From NCBI RefSeq assembly GCF_011008935.1, contig NZ_JAAIVJ010000005.1:1-64000 (forward strand): DNA of 64,000 bases, read 5' to 3'. The notes under the pieces were generated by a model. It was given only the letters and a program-made list of their open reading frames with translations. It was not told the origin of the DNA and searched no databases. Shown piece after piece: positions 24,905-34,550 of the stretch. The position numbers were made by a program, and so were the translations under genes. This DNA is from Tabrizicola oligotrophica (GTDB taxonomy: Bacteria > Pseudomonadota > Alphaproteobacteria > Rhodobacterales > Rhodobacteraceae). Each line of letters begins with the position of its first letter. The stretch's first letter is position 1.

Positions 24905-25705
24905 ATGCGCGCCGCCCTGATCCTTGCCCTTCTGCCGCTGCAAGCCCTTGCCGAAGGGCCACTCGACAGCGGCTGTCTTGCCTTCGCCACAGGCGAAGCC
25001 CGCTTCCTGCCTGCCGCGTTCGGCGCGCCCCTGGACAAGGGCACCCTGCGCATCCGCTTCCTCGGTCACGCCTCGTTCGCGCTGGAAACGCCGGGTGGGC
25101 AGTTGGCCGTCACCGATTACACCGGGGTCATCGGCAATCCCGACGTGGTGCCTAATGTCGTCACCATGAACATCGCCCATGACACCCATTTCACTGATAG
25201 CCCCGACCCGCGGATTCCGCTGGTGCTGCGGGGCTGGGGCCCTCTGGGTCTTCCCGCCCGGATCGACGAAGAGACCGGCGATCTGCGCATCCGCAACGTC
25301 ACCTCTGACCTGCGCGGCCCTTTTGGCGAGGGCGGGCGCCGGGACGGCAATTCGATCTTCCTGTTCGAGACCACCGGCCTGTGCATCGGCCATCTTGGCC
25401 ATCTGCATCAGATCCTGTCGGAGGCGCAATATGCCGCCATCGGCCGGGTGGATGTGCTGATGGTGCCGGTCGACGGCGGCTATACCATGGACCCGGCTGC
25501 CATGGCCGAGGTGGTGACGCGCCTCAAGGCCCGCCTTGTCCTGCCGATGCACTGGTTCACCGGCGAGGGGCTGCGGGCCTTCCTTGCCCGCATGGACCCC
25601 GGTTTCGCGGTCGAGCTGTCCGACGCCTCCGAAGTCGAGATTTCCTGGAAAACCTTGCCGGATCGGCCCACCATCCTTGTCCTCAGCCCTGCGCCGATCC
25701 CCTGA
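24905..25705 (+). CDS. periplasmic MBL-fold metallohydrolase (UlaG-like)
   Basis: 266 residues with a short signal peptide (MRAALILALLPLQALA). The metallo-beta-lactamase fold is suggested by IRFLGHASFALETPGGQLAVTDY, MNIAHDTHFTD, LCIGHLGHLHQIL and LPMHWFT. The usual HxHxDH motif is altered (NIAHDTHFTD), as in UlaG-like relatives. The substrate is unknown. About 70 bases downstream of the acetyltransferase. Confidence 0.8.
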   Translation: MRAALILALLPLQALAEGPLDSGCLAFATGEARFLPAAFGAPLDKGTLRIRFLGHASFALETPGGQLAVTDYTGVIGNPDVVPNVVTMNIAHDTHFTDSPDPRIPLVLRGWGPLGLPARIDEETGDLRIRNVTSDLRGPFGEGGRRDGNSIFLFETTGLCIGHLGHLHQILSEAQYAAIGRVDVLMVPVDGGYTMDPAAMAEVVTRLKARLVLPMHWFTGEGLRAFLARMDPGFAVELSDASEVEISWKTLPDRPTILVLSPAPIP

Positions 25706-25789
25706 ACCCCGATCGACCGACAAGAGAAACTTGTTTGTCTGCCCGGTTTTGCAGCGATACTCCGGGCGCAAGACTTGCCAAGGTGCGCC

Positions 25790-27202
25790 ATGCTGAACCC
25801 CGCCGACTCCGCTTTTGTTGCCCGCCTTGCCGACAGCCTGCCCGCCGGCACGCTGCGCGAGGCCGAGCCGCGCTATCTCGAGGAGCCGCGCGGGCGCTGG
25901 CAGGGGCAGGCCGGAGCGGTGGCCCTGCCGCGATCGACGGCGGAGGTGGCCGAGATCGTCCGGCAGTGCCACGCGGCGCGTGTCGGCGTTCTGCCCTATG
26001 GCGGCGGCACCGGGCTTGTCGGCGGCCAGATAATGTCCGATGGTCCCGCGCCGATCATTGTCTCGCTGGAGCGGATGGCGGGCCTGCGGGCGATCTATCC
26101 GGCGGAAAACGTGGCCGTTGTCGAAGCGGGCATGATCCTTGCCACCGCGCAGGACGAGGCCGCCAAGCTGGGCCGCATCTTCCCGCTGTCGCTGGCTTCG
26201 GAAGGCACGGCGCGGATTGGCGGAGTTCTGTCTACCAACGCGGGCGGGGTGAACGTGCTGCGCTATGGCAATGCGCGCGATCTCTGTCTGGGGATCGAGG
26301 CGGTGCTGCCCGACGGCAGCATCTTCAACGGGCTGAAACGGCTCAGGAAAGACAACACCGGCTATGACCTGCGCCACCTGCTGATCGGGGCCGAAGGCAC
26401 GCTGGGCATCATCACCGCCGCCGCGCTGCGGCTTTACCCGGCGCCGGCCTCCACCGCGACGGCGTTGCTGGCGGTTCCGGACCCGGCGGCGGCGCTTGCC
26501 CTGCTGGAGCTTGCCGAGGGCCGGGCGGCGGGGATGATTTCAGCCTTCGAACTCATCAATCGCGCCGGGCCCGAGTTTCTGGCCGAACACATGCCGGAAG
26601 TGCCGCTGCCGCTGTCCCCGCTGCCGGACTGGATGGTGCTGGTGGAACTGGCGCTGCCTGCCGGCTTCGAAGCGGCCGAGCCGGTCATGGCCGGTATTCT
26701 GGAGGCCGCGATGGAGGCGGGGCTGGTTGCCGATGGCGTCATCGCCGCCTCGCAGGCGCAGCGCGCCGGATTGTGGCGGGTGCGCGAATCGATCCCGCTG
26801 GCCAATCGCAAGGTTGGCGCGGTGTCGAGCCATGACATCTCGCTGCCACTGTCAGAGGTGCCGGCCTTCATTCCCCGCGCCGACGCGGCGCTGGCTGCGC
26901 TTGGCGATTTCCGCATCAACTGCTTTGGCCACCTTGGCGATGGCAACCTGCATTACAATGTCTTTCCGGCGGCGGGCAGGACCAAGGCCGATTACCTGCC
27001 CCTGCGCGAAGCGGTCAAGGCGCTGGTGCATGACACGGTGCATGACATGGGGGGATCGGTCTCTGCCGAACACGGGCTTGGGCGGCTCAAGGTCGGCGAT
27101 CTGGAGCGCTACGGCGATCCCGCCAAGCTGGCCGCGATGCGGGCGATCAAGGCAGCGCTTGACCCGCATGGCATCATGAATCCCGGTGCGGTCCTGCGCT
27201 GA
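25790..27202 (+). CDS. FAD-linked oxidase, GlcD/D-2-hydroxyacid dehydrogenase family
   Basis: 470 residues. FAD_binding_4 domain at the N-terminus (VLPYGGGTGLVGGQ, SEGTARIGGVLSTNAGGV, IGAEGTLGIITAA), then the FAD-oxidase C domain with NCFGHLGDGNLHYNVF and SAEHGLGRLK, ending in LDPHGIMNPGAVL. This pattern fits D-2-hydroxyglutarate or D-lactate dehydrogenase rather than multi-subunit glycolate oxidase, since no GlcE or GlcF gene follows. The start at 25790 has AAGGTG upstream. A hairpin terminator follows. Confidence 0.9.
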   Translation: MLNPADSAFVARLADSLPAGTLREAEPRYLEEPRGRWQGQAGAVALPRSTAEVAEIVRQCHAARVGVLPYGGGTGLVGGQIMSDGPAPIIVSLERMAGLRAIYPAENVAVVEAGMILATAQDEAAKLGRIFPLSLASEGTARIGGVLSTNAGGVNVLRYGNARDLCLGIEAVLPDGSIFNGLKRLRKDNTGYDLRHLLIGAEGTLGIITAAALRLYPAPASTATALLAVPDPAAALALLELAEGRAAGMISAFELINRAGPEFLAEHMPEVPLPLSPLPDWMVLVELALPAGFEAAEPVMAGILEAAMEAGLVADGVIAASQAQRAGLWRVRESIPLANRKVGAVSSHDISLPLSEVPAFIPRADAALAALGDFRINCFGHLGDGNLHYNVFPAAGRTKADYLPLREAVKALVHDTVHDMGGSVSAEHGLGRLKVGDLERYGDPAKLAAMRAIKAALDPHGIMNPGAVLR

Positions 27203-27214
27203 GCGCCGCAGATC

Positions 27215-27241
27215 GGCCCCGCCGGTGGTGCCGACGGGGCC
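27215..27241 (+). terminator. terminator-like hairpin
   Basis: GGCCCCG and CGGGGCC pair across 13 bases, followed by TTGGGGTGTTTGGG, just after the GlcD-like gene. Confidence 0.45.
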
Positions 27242-27334
27242 TTGGGGTGTGTTTGGGTACGTCTTTGCAAGCAGCACCCTGCCCGGTGGGTAGCCGGACA
27301 AGACCAGCCTTAAGGCAAGATCCTGAACAGCAGG

Positions 27335-27838
27335 TTAACGGCGGGCGGAAATTTCGGCAGAAAGCCAGCCCGCCACCGTTCCTGCATCCGCCGGCAACGC
27401 CGTGGCCATCCCGTCACAAAAGGCCAAAAGGTCATGCAGGTTCAGCCGGTTGACCCCGACCAGCACCGGCAGGTCGCGGCCGAGCGCCTCGGCGATCAGC
27501 GGGACATAGCCGCGGCCCTGCGCCTCGAGCTTGCCGAACTTGTTGACGACCAGCGCCTCGGCCCCGGCAAGTCGCGCCGCCACTTCGACCACGGCCTCTT
27601 CCAGCGCGCCGCCGTCCAGCCGGCAGCCGCGCGCCGCTTCGCCCCGGTCCTGATTGATGCGGAACACCGGGCCGTCGGGCAGGACGACAAGCTCCATGTC
27701 GCACAGCGTCCGGTCCGGGCGGATCACATCGCGCTGCACCGTCCCGGCAAGCCGCGCGCCCTTCACCTGAGCCACCGCATCGGCGATCAGGGCATCGGTC
27801 ACGCCGCGACCGGCAAGGCTGACATAGGCAATCGGCAT
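27335..27838 (-). CDS. DUF2478 family protein
   Basis: 167 residues. Features: IAYVSLAGRGVTDALIADAV, AGTVQRDV, MELVVLPDGPVFRINQDRGEAARGCRLDGGALE, then ALVVNKFGKLEAQGRG and GRDLPVLVGVNRLN. This matches DUF2478, a NTPase-like fold seen near molybdenum-transport genes; the biochemical role is unknown. It follows the P450 gene by 68 bases on the same strand and may be co-transcribed. Start at 27838 with GGAAGG about 11 bases upstream. Confidence 0.8.
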   Translation of the reverse strand: MPIAYVSLAGRGVTDALIADAVAQVKGARLAGTVQRDVIRPDRTLCDMELVVLPDGPVFRINQDRGEAARGCRLDGGALEEAVVEVAARLAGAEALVVNKFGKLEAQGRGYVPLIAEALGRDLPVLVGVNRLNLHDLLAFCDGMATALPADAGTVAGWLSAEISARR

Positions 27839-27906
27839 CAGGGCTGGCCTTCCATGGGAACCGGCCCCAGATAGCCCGGTCCGCCCGGCAACGGCAAGCC
27901 CGCGCC

Positions 27907-29079
27907 TTACAGCGCGATGCGGCAATGCCTGGGCGCGCGGAATTCCCAGCCGCGGAACTCGGGCGGGCCGTCGGCAAAGGCAAGGCGCGGGAAGGCGTCC
28001 AGGAGCACCCGCATGGCGACTTCGATCTGGGCCTTGGCAAACCACTTGCCGGCGCAGAAATGCACGCCCTGACCGAAGGCCATATGCGCCTTTTGCGGCC
28101 TGAGGATATCGAAGGCGTCGGCATTGTCCCAGCGCGTCTCGTCGCGGTTGGCGCTGGCGAAGATGCAGGAAACGGCGGTGCCTTCCGGCACGGCGAAGCC
28201 GTTGACTTCGGTGTCCCGCGTCGCGGTGCGCATCATCGTGCCGATCGGCGCGATCCAGCGCAGGGCTTCGTCGATGGCCGGGCCGAGGCGGGTCTCAAGA
28301 TCGGCGCGCAGGGCGGCGAACTGGTCGGGGTTCTGCAGCAGGCCGACCATCAGGTTCGCCGCGCCGTGGCCCGGTTCCTGCATGCCGCCCAAGAGCGAGA
28401 CCTTGACCGAGGGCAGGATCATCTCGACCGGGCGGGTCTGGCCCGGCTCCATGCCGGAATGCAGCATGTGCGACAGTGGCGAATTGTCGGGGGTCTTTGC
28501 CAGCCGCTCCAGCAGCGGCAGGGTGACGGCCTCGATTTCCTGCACCGCGGCGGCGCAGATCGCGGCGCGAGCCGGGTCGCGTTCAAAGTTGATCGCGCCC
28601 TGACTCAGACCGTGGAACCAGCGGCGCAGCGTCGGGGTGTCGACGTCCATGAAGCCGAAGGACCGCGCCAGCGCCAGCGCGGAGATCGGCTCGAAATATT
28701 CGGTCAGCAGGTCATTCGATCCGCTGGCCCGGAAGGCCGCCAGCTGCGCCTCGGCGATGGGCCGCACGAGGGCGTCGATGTAGTCGGCTACCCGGCGGGG
28801 CTTGTAATGCGGCTCGATCCCGCCGCGCAGCGCAGCATGGGTCGGCCCTTCCGAAGTCAGGACATTCGGACGCCCGAAGGCCGCGTTGACCGGAGCCTCG
28901 TCCGATACAGCGGTGAAATCCGGGTGCCGGGCGATCTGCTCGATGTCCTTCCAGCGGGTCGCGAACCAGCAATTCGCGGCAGGCACCGGCGCAATCGGGT
29001 CTTCGGCGCGCAGACGGGCGTAATGCGGGAACGGATCGGTATCGAGATCTTCGATGGTAATGGTTTCGGAATAGCGCAT
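27907..29079 (-). CDS. cytochrome P450, GcoA (CYP255)-like
   Basis: 390 residues. Heme-binding loop FGQGVHFCAG (Cys342); ExxR-type helix DEALRW. The I-helix reads LLGGMQEPGHGAANLMVGLL in place of the usual AGxxT motif; QEPGHG and the preceding SHMLHSGMEPGQTR and the late EFRGWEFRAP match, from memory, the guaiacol O-demethylase GcoA of Amycolatopsis. Start at 29079, with GGGAGGG just upstream. An aromatic O-demethylase is a plausible role. No GcoB-type reductase or ferredoxin gene is adjacent, so the electron donor must be encoded elsewhere. The promoter region holds two perfect inverted repeats. Confidence 0.85.
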   Translation of the reverse strand: MRYSETITIEDLDTDPFPHYARLRAEDPIAPVPAANCWFATRWKDIEQIARHPDFTAVSDEAPVNAAFGRPNVLTSEGPTHAALRGGIEPHYKPRRVADYIDALVRPIAEAQLAAFRASGSNDLLTEYFEPISALALARSFGFMDVDTPTLRRWFHGLSQGAINFERDPARAAICAAAVQEIEAVTLPLLERLAKTPDNSPLSHMLHSGMEPGQTRPVEMILPSVKVSLLGGMQEPGHGAANLMVGLLQNPDQFAALRADLETRLGPAIDEALRWIAPIGTMMRTATRDTEVNGFAVPEGTAVSCIFASANRDETRWDNADAFDILRPQKAHMAFGQGVHFCAGKWFAKAQIEVAMRVLLDAFPRLAFADGPPEFRGWEFRAPRHCRIAL

Positions 29080-29102
29080 GAGTCCCTCCCTTTGGCATAT
29101 TG

Positions 29103-29136
29103 CTTCACAAGTGAAGTACTTTTGCAAGCAGCTTGC
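29103..29136. promoter_or_regulatory. two inverted repeats in the divergent P450 promoter region
   Basis: CTTCAC-AA-GTGAAG (29103-29116) and GCAAGC-A-GCTTGC (29124-29136) both have perfect arms. They lie 24-57 bases before the P450 start and 30-63 before the divergent gene, so either could be an operator for one or both. No regulator gene is adjacent. Confidence 0.5.
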
Positions 29137-29165
29137 GGCCCCGTTGGCGCGGGTTAACATGGGGC

Positions 29166-30164
29166 ATGTCCGCCCCCGCCCAGATCCCTCCCTCCCGGAT
29201 CCCGTCAGTCCTGACTCCGTTCGACCGGATGACGCCCCAGTTGAAGTCGGGCCGGGCGCTGGTCGTTCATGCCGGTGAAAGCTGGTATGACGCCATTGTC
29301 GCCGGACGTTTCGATTTCTTTCCCAAGCTGGCCGATGCCATCGGCTTGCCCGCCTATGTCCTGCGCGCCGAGCGGGGGGCCTCGGGGCGGCTGCTTGGCA
29401 TGGGGCGGCATCTGAACGTGGTGATCGGGCCGCGTTTGCCGGTTGGTCCCGGCATCTGGCACGCCCACCCCGGCTATCTGCGCGGCTTCTGGTATCTTGA
29501 TCCCATGGGCGTCAACATGCACTCCTCGCTGGTGAAAGCGCGGTTCGATCCCGCAGGCGTGGATCCGGCCAAGGCGCGCTGGTTCTGGAACGGTGTCACC
29601 GGCTGGCACCTGAAGCGCAACCTGTCGAAGTTTCCGCAAGAGGCGCGGCAAGCGGGTGGCCTGCCCCCGGCACGCTGCGCGGTGTTTCTGCAAGAGATCG
29701 AACGCTTTTCACGCCCCGTACACTGGATCGACAGCCTGACCCTGCTGCGCACCGCTGCCCGTCAGGGGCCGACCTATGTGAAACTGCACCCCGCCCAAAG
29801 CCCCGAGACGACCGCCGCTGTCCGCGCGCTGGCCGATCAGATGCCGCAGATCACGCTGTCCACCGCCTCGATCCACGATCTTGCTGCGGCCGCCGAAGTG
29901 GTGGTGACGCAGAACTCGGCCGCGGGGTTCGAGGCCCTGTTGCAGAAGAAGCCCGTCATCACATGTGCGCGGTCGGACTATCACCAGGCCACCTGCGAGG
30001 CCCGCGACCCGCAGGCGCTGGCCCGCGCCATTGCCGAGGCCCCGGCCCGGATGCGCGGCTTTGGCTATGACCGGTTTCTCTACTGGTTCCTGGGTCAGAA
30101 CCTGCTGGAGCCCGGCAAACCTGAGTTTGCCGGGCGGGCACGGGCAGTGATGGGGCAGGGATAG
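29166..30164 (+). CDS. capsule-synthesis-type protein (GT-B-like), unknown role
   Basis: 332 residues. The N-terminal half has HAGESWYDAIVAGRFDFFPKLAD and HPGYLRGFWYLDPMG; the C-terminal half has YVKLHPAQSPETT, SIHDLAAAAEVVVTQNSAAGFEALLQKKPVIT and QALARAIAE. The HP and late sugar-donor-site-like blocks are as in Capsule_synth proteins. It is not close to kpsC or kpsS at 2-6.7 kb. It may transfer or export a surface sugar. Divergent from the P450 gene; a short 52-base gap separates it from the convergent GMC oxidoreductase. Confidence 0.65.
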   Translation: MSAPAQIPPSRIPSVLTPFDRMTPQLKSGRALVVHAGESWYDAIVAGRFDFFPKLADAIGLPAYVLRAERGASGRLLGMGRHLNVVIGPRLPVGPGIWHAHPGYLRGFWYLDPMGVNMHSSLVKARFDPAGVDPAKARWFWNGVTGWHLKRNLSKFPQEARQAGGLPPARCAVFLQEIERFSRPVHWIDSLTLLRTAARQGPTYVKLHPAQSPETTAAVRALADQMPQITLSTASIHDLAAAAEVVVTQNSAAGFEALLQKKPVITCARSDYHQATCEARDPQALARAIAEAPARMRGFGYDRFLYWFLGQNLLEPGKPEFAGRARAVMGQG

Positions 30165-30216
30165 CGCCTGCCGTCCCCCAGCGCCTACGCCGCCCCCTGC
30201 GCCCCCAATGCCGGGA

Positions 30217-31911
30217 TCAGTCGGCGGGCTGCGCGAGTGTGCGCTTCGGTGTGCCGCTGCGCTGCGTCACGCCCAGACCGGGGGCCTCTCCCACCGGCGC
30301 GTTCGACGGCGGCAGAAGCGGGCGGCCCAGCACCAGATCGGCGCCGCGTTCGGCCAGCATGATCGTCGGCGCATTCAGGTTGGCGTTGGGTTCCGACGGA
30401 AAGACCGAGCTGTCGATCACCCGCAGTCCATCCAGTCCGCGCACCCGCAACGAACTGTCGACCACGGCCATCTCGTCCTCGCCCATGCGGCAGGTGCCGC
30501 AGGGGTGATAGGTGCTTTCCATCGTCTCGCGCACCCAGGCGTCGATTTCGTCGTCGCGCTGCACTTCTGGCCCCGGTGCGATCTCGACGCCGCGAAAGCG
30601 GTCAAAGGCCGGTTGCGCCACGATTTCCCGCGTCAGGCGCAGGCAGCGGCGGAAGCCTTCGCGATCCTCCTCGCGGTCGAGATAGTTGAACAGGATCGCG
30701 GGTTGCTCGGCCGGATCAGCGCTGCGCAGCCGGACATGGCCGCGGCTTTTCGGCTTGTTCGGCCCGGTCAGCACCATGAAGCCATGACCCTTCAGCGGCT
30801 TCTTGCCGTCGTAGCGCATGGCGGCGGGCAGGAAATGGAACTGGATGTCGGGCCATTTCAGGCTCGCGTCCGACCGGATGAAGCCGCCGCTTTCAAAGTG
30901 GTTTGTCACCGACAGCCCGCGCTTGAACAGCAGCCATTCCGCCCCGATCAGGAAGCGGCTGAACAGGTCCATCTTGCCGTTCAGCGTGATGGGCTCCTTG
31001 CAGGCATACTGGATGTAGACCTCGGAATGGTCTTGCAGGTTCTCGCCCACGCCGGGCAGGTCGTGCAGCACCTCGACCCCGGCCGCGCGCAAGACTGCAC
31101 CGGGGCCGATGCCCGAGCGTTGCAGAAGATGCGGCGCCCCGATCGGGCCGCAGGCCACCAGCACTTCGCGCCGGGCGGTGGCGGTGTGGCGCGCGCCGCC
31201 ATGCTCGTATTCCACGCCCGTCGCGCGCTTGCCGGTCAGGATGACCCGGCGCGTCAGGGCATGGGTCAGGACAGTCAGGTTCGCCCGGCCCATCGCCGGT
31301 TTCAGATAGGCATTGGCCGTCGACCAGCGCCGCCCGTCCTTGACCGTCATGTGCATCGGGCCAAAGCCTTCCTGCAGATGGCCGTTCGGGTCATCGGTGG
31401 TGGTATAGCCCGCGTCGCGCCCGGCCTCGACAAAGGCGCGGTAGAGCGGGTTCTTCATGCGGTTGCCGGCATTGGTGGCCAAGGGCCCCTCGCCGCCGCG
31501 CCACTGGTCGGCGCCGTCCTGCCAGGCCTCGGCGCGCTGGAAATAGGGCAGCACGTCGGCATATCCCCAGCCGCGCGCGCCCAGCTCCTGCCATTCGTCG
31601 AAATCGCGGGCATGGCCGCGCATGTAGACCAGCCCGTTGATCGAGGACGACCCGCCCAGGACCTTGCCGCGCGGGCAATGCACCCGGCGGCCATCCAGCC
31701 CCGGTTCGGGCTCGGTGAAGTAGCGCCAGTTGTATTTCGTGCCATTCATCGGGATCGACAGCGCCGTCGGCATCTGGATGAAGATGGAGTTGTCCGACCC
31801 GCCATATTCCAGCACCAGCACGCGCAGGGAGGGGTCGGCGCTCAGCCGGTTGGCCAGCACGCAGCCGGCGGAACCCGCGCCGATGATGATGTAGTCGAAA
31901 TCCTGAGACAT
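30217..31911 (-). CDS. GMC family FAD-dependent oxidoreductase (choline dehydrogenase-like)
   Basis: 564 residues. FAD-binding [18 protein letters not shown] at the N-terminus, GMC signatures [20 protein letters not shown] and [16 protein letters not shown], catalytic-site [12 protein letters not shown] and a late [21 protein letters not shown]. It resembles BetA, but context is a ureohydrolase/permease operon, not betB or betI, so the alcohol substrate may differ. It is the last gene of that operon, 95 bases after the permease. A C-terminal extension of about 30 residues is Pro/Gly-rich. Confidence 0.88.
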   Translation of the reverse strand: MSQDFDYIIIGAGSAGCVLANRLSADPSLRVLVLEYGGSDNSIFIQMPTALSIPMNGTKYNWRYFTEPEPGLDGRRVHCPRGKVLGGSSSINGLVYMRGHARDFDEWQELGARGWGYADVLPYFQRAEAWQDGADQWRGGEGPLATNAGNRMKNPLYRAFVEAGRDAGYTTTDDPNGHLQEGFGPMHMTVKDGRRWSTANAYLKPAMGRANLTVLTHALTRRVILTGKRATGVEYEHGGARHTATARREVLVACGPIGAPHLLQRSGIGPGAVLRAAGVEVLHDLPGVGENLQDHSEVYIQYACKEPITLNGKMDLFSRFLIGAEWLLFKRGLSVTNHFESGGFIRSDASLKWPDIQFHFLPAAMRYDGKKPLKGHGFMVLTGPNKPKSRGHVRLRSADPAEQPAILFNYLDREEDREGFRRCLRLTREIVAQPAFDRFRGVEIAPGPEVQRDDEIDAWVRETMESTYHPCGTCRMGEDEMAVVDSSLRVRGLDGLRVIDSSVFPSEPNANLNAPTIMLAERGADLVLGRPLLPPSNAPVGEAPGLGVTQRSGTPKRTLAQPAD

Positions 31912-32006
31912 GGGGGATCCTCCCTGAGACGGCAGCGCCCGGGTTGTGTTTGGGGAAAGGTGGCGGGGACCACGCGACCCCCGCCAAAAGTGAACCGCCG
32001 GAAGGG

Positions 32007-33443
32007 TTAGCGGCGCGGATAGTCGCCCCAGCCCTCGCCCTTGGCGAAAATTCGGGTCAGGACATAGTGGACAAACCCTGCTGCAAGGCAGGACGGCAAA
32101 GAGGCGGTCAGGTACTTGAACACCGGCGCGCTTTCCAGCGTCTGGGGGTTGAAGACCGCGATATAGACCACCGCTCCCACCACCAGCGCGGTGATGGCGA
32201 TTGGGTTGAAGCCAGCGACATAGCGATATGGCCCCTTCAACTGGTTGCCGTGCAGCGCGTGCAGGTCAAGCGTCTGGCGGCGAAGCAGGAAGTAGTCGGC
32301 AATGCCGATGCCCGCCAGCGCCGCATAAAGCGCCGCAGTCCAGACCAGGAAGATGAAGAAGCCGTCATACATCGTGGGATAGAAGATCACCAGGATCAAC
32401 GGCACGACGCAGAACATGAGTAGAAGCACTTCCCAGCGGATGGCCCGGATTGCCCCGGTGCCGATCTGACGCAGGCCCACGACCGAGGTGTAAAGGATAT
32501 TCGCCATCGAGGTAACATTGGCGAAGGCCACGAAACCAAGCGCGATGACCCCTACCGTCAGGCCGCCCACCTGCGCCATCCAGATCGTCGGGTCGCTGTT
32601 GCCAAGGGCCACCGAACCCAGAAGCCCTACAACCTCGCCCATTGCTGCCGCGCCGAAGATGCCGACGATGTTCGGCCAGAAGGCGGTGCGCTCGTTCTTC
32701 GTCAAACGGCCGAGATTGCCGACATAGGGCCACCACGAAATGCCGGCTGCAAGGTTGACCTCGACCGCGATGATGAAGTTCAGCGCCTTGTCTTCAAACG
32801 GCGGCGCCAGTGCGTTCATCGCCAGAAGCTCGTCGAAGGAATGCTGGCTGAAGATCAGATACATCATCCAGCCCATCAACAGAACCAGCGCCGGCGAGAT
32901 CACCATGTTGAAGAACTTGATCGAGGTCGGCCCCTTGGCCACCACGAACCAGGTCAAGAGGATCGCCCCGATCGCCGCCACCGTGACCTTGGAGCCCAGC
33001 GGGGCCGCCTCGCTGCCGGAAATCAGCGAGGTCAGCCCGTCGATGGACCGGCCGAACATCATGCCCAGCACGGCCAGCCAACCCATCGTCAGAAACACCA
33101 CCGCCAGAAAATAAACCAGACGGCTGCCGTTCGCCCCGAACTGGCTGCGCAGCATGGTGAATTGCTCGACCCCATATTTGCCGGCCGGAACGCAGGTCGG
33201 CAGTGCTGCCAGCACGACACCGATGATATTGCCGATCACGATGGCCGCAATGCCCTCGCGCGGACCGACGAAAAGACCGACAGCGCCGCCGATCAGGAAG
33301 GCCCAGGTGGCGATAGCCAGTGCCGAATTGGCATAGGTGAATTCCCAAAAACCCCAGAGCCGCTCGGTCGGCAAGAGCGGCAGGTCGCCGCGCTCGGCGG
33401 CGTCGCTGTAGCTGCCAGCGCCTTGTGTTTCAGCATTTGCCAT
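32007..33443 (-). CDS. NCS1-type permease (purine/cytosine/hydantoin transporter family)
   Basis: 478 residues with about 12 membrane segments. The N-terminal [19 protein letters not shown] and [17 protein letters not shown], and [19 protein letters not shown] in the middle, fit the NCS1 family (cytosine, uracil, allantoin, thiamine, hydantoin uptake by cation symport). The substrate is not evident; neighbours suggest an amide or guanidino compound. Start ATG at 33443, with a G-rich ribosome-binding site, 1 base after the small membrane gene. Confidence 0.88.
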   Translation of the reverse strand: MANAETQGAGSYSDAAERGDLPLLPTERLWGFWEFTYANSALAIATWAFLIGGAVGLFVGPREGIAAIVIGNIIGVVLAALPTCVPAGKYGVEQFTMLRSQFGANGSRLVYFLAVVFLTMGWLAVLGMMFGRSIDGLTSLISGSEAAPLGSKVTVAAIGAILLTWFVVAKGPTSIKFFNMVISPALVLLMGWMMYLIFSQHSFDELLAMNALAPPFEDKALNFIIAVEVNLAAGISWWPYVGNLGRLTKNERTAFWPNIVGIFGAAAMGEVVGLLGSVALGNSDPTIWMAQVGGLTVGVIALGFVAFANVTSMANILYTSVVGLRQIGTGAIRAIRWEVLLLMFCVVPLILVIFYPTMYDGFFIFLVWTAALYAALAGIGIADYFLLRRQTLDLHALHGNQLKGPYRYVAGFNPIAITALVVGAVVYIAVFNPQTLESAPVFKYLTASLPSCLAAGFVHYVLTRIFAKGEGWGDYPRR

Positions 33444-33444
33444 C

Positions 33445-33615
33445 TCAGACCCCCCAGAGCCAGAAACCGGCAACCAGCGCCACGGTCAGCGCCAGAAGCC
33501 CCCAGTAATCCACGGCGCCCATGCTCCCGCGCCAGCCGTCCTTTGCCTCGATCGTGTCATAGACGTCGATACGGCGGCGCAATTCCTGCGCCCAGGTCTT
33601 GTCTGTCTCACTCAT
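33445..33615 (-). CDS. 56-residue single-span membrane peptide before the permease
   Basis: MSETDKTWAQELRRRIDVY, an amphipathic/polar N-terminal half, then WGLLALTVALVAGFWLWGV as one C-terminal membrane segment. GAGGGAGAGG lies upstream of the ATG at 33615. Tightly coupled with the NCS1 permease (1-base gap), so it may be an accessory subunit, by analogy with small subunits of other membrane complexes. The function is unknown. Confidence 0.75.
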   Translation of the reverse strand: MSETDKTWAQELRRRIDVYDTIEAKDGWRGSMGAVDYWGLLALTVALVAGFWLWGV

Positions 33616-33659
33616 GTCGTCCTCTCCCTCCTGTTGTCGCCGGTCCAGCCGGCCTTTCT

Positions 33660-34550
33660 TCACGCCACCCGGACCGGGCCGGTGTAATAGGGCAGCCGGT
33701 CCACCCGCGGCACCCAGGCACCGCTGGCCACGACGGCCTGCACATGGGCGGCGATCTCCTCCATCGGGGCGAACCAGACCCCGCCGCGCGCCAGCGCCTG
33801 TTCGATGAAGCGATGCACGATCTGCCAGCGCGCCAGCCGGCCCGTGGCGAAGGGATGCACCACCGGCACCCAGAGCCCGCCATGCGCATAGGCGGCCTCG
33901 AATTCTTCGGCAAAGGCGCGAAAGCCGTCGCCGGGGGCGCGGATCGGCATCATGTAGTCGAGGTCCATCGACTGCACATATTGCGGCCAGTCATCCAGCC
34001 CCCAGTGCGAGGGCAGCTCCACCAGCCGGCCCGCCGCGCTTTGCAGCAGGTAGGGCTGGTCATCGCCCATCAGCGAGGCGTCATAGGCAAAACCGCGTTC
34101 GGCCAGCAGATCGGCCGAACGGTGCGAGAAGTTGTAAAGCGGCGCGCGCCAGCCGCGCGGGCGCTGGCCGGTGACGCGCTGGATCACCTCGATGCCGCGG
34201 TCCAGCCAATGCGCCTCCTCCGCGTCGGACAATTCGCGCGGGTGTTCGTGCAGGAAGCCGTGATGGGCGATTTCATGCCCGCCCTTCAGGATGGCCTCGA
34301 TCGCTTCGGGATAGGCCTCGATGCACCAGGCCGGGATGAAGAAGGTCTGCCGGATTCCCAGTTGGCGATAGCTTTCCACGATGCGCGGAATGGCGACGCG
34401 CGGGCCATATTGCAGCATGGAAATCGCCGCCACCCGGCTGTGGCCGTCCTGCGGATGGGCGATATGGATCAGGCTGTCGGCATCCATGTCGAAGGTGATC
34501 GAGGCGGCACAACGCGCGCCGTTGGGCCAGGGGATGGGATTGGCGATCAT
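33660..34550 (-). CDS. polysaccharide deacetylase (NodB/PuuE-like)
   Basis: 296 residues with CE4-type motifs: AASITFDMDAD (metal Asp pair), GHEIAHHGFLHEHP (metal His), GWRAPLYNFS and a late VVHPFATGRL. The N-terminus ANPIPWPNGARCAASITF and the absence of a signal peptide point to the cytosolic PuuE/imidase-like branch (allantoinase, cyclic imide hydrolase), not cell-wall deacetylases. In this operon it may open a cyclic amide or remove an acyl group. It overlaps the preceding SDR gene by 4 bases. Confidence 0.85.
   Translation of the reverse strand: MIANPIPWPNGARCAASITFDMDADSLIHIAHPQDGHSRVAAISMLQYGPRVAIPRIVESYRQLGIRQTFFIPAWCIEAYPEAIEAILKGGHEIAHHGFLHEHPRELSDAEEAHWLDRGIEVIQRVTGQRPRGWRAPLYNFSHRSADLLAERGFAYDASLMGDDQPYLLQSAAGRLVELPSHWGLDDWPQYVQSMDLDYMMPIRAPGDGFRAFAEEFEAAYAHGGLWVPVVHPFATGRLARWQIVHRFIEQALARGGVWFAPMEEIAAHVQAVVASGAWVPRVDRLPYYTGPVRVA

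Noticed and set aside
30208-32010. 600-codon plus-strand frame opposite the GMC oxidoreductase
   Set aside because: The GMC gene on the minus strand has all family motifs; the opposite frame has none.
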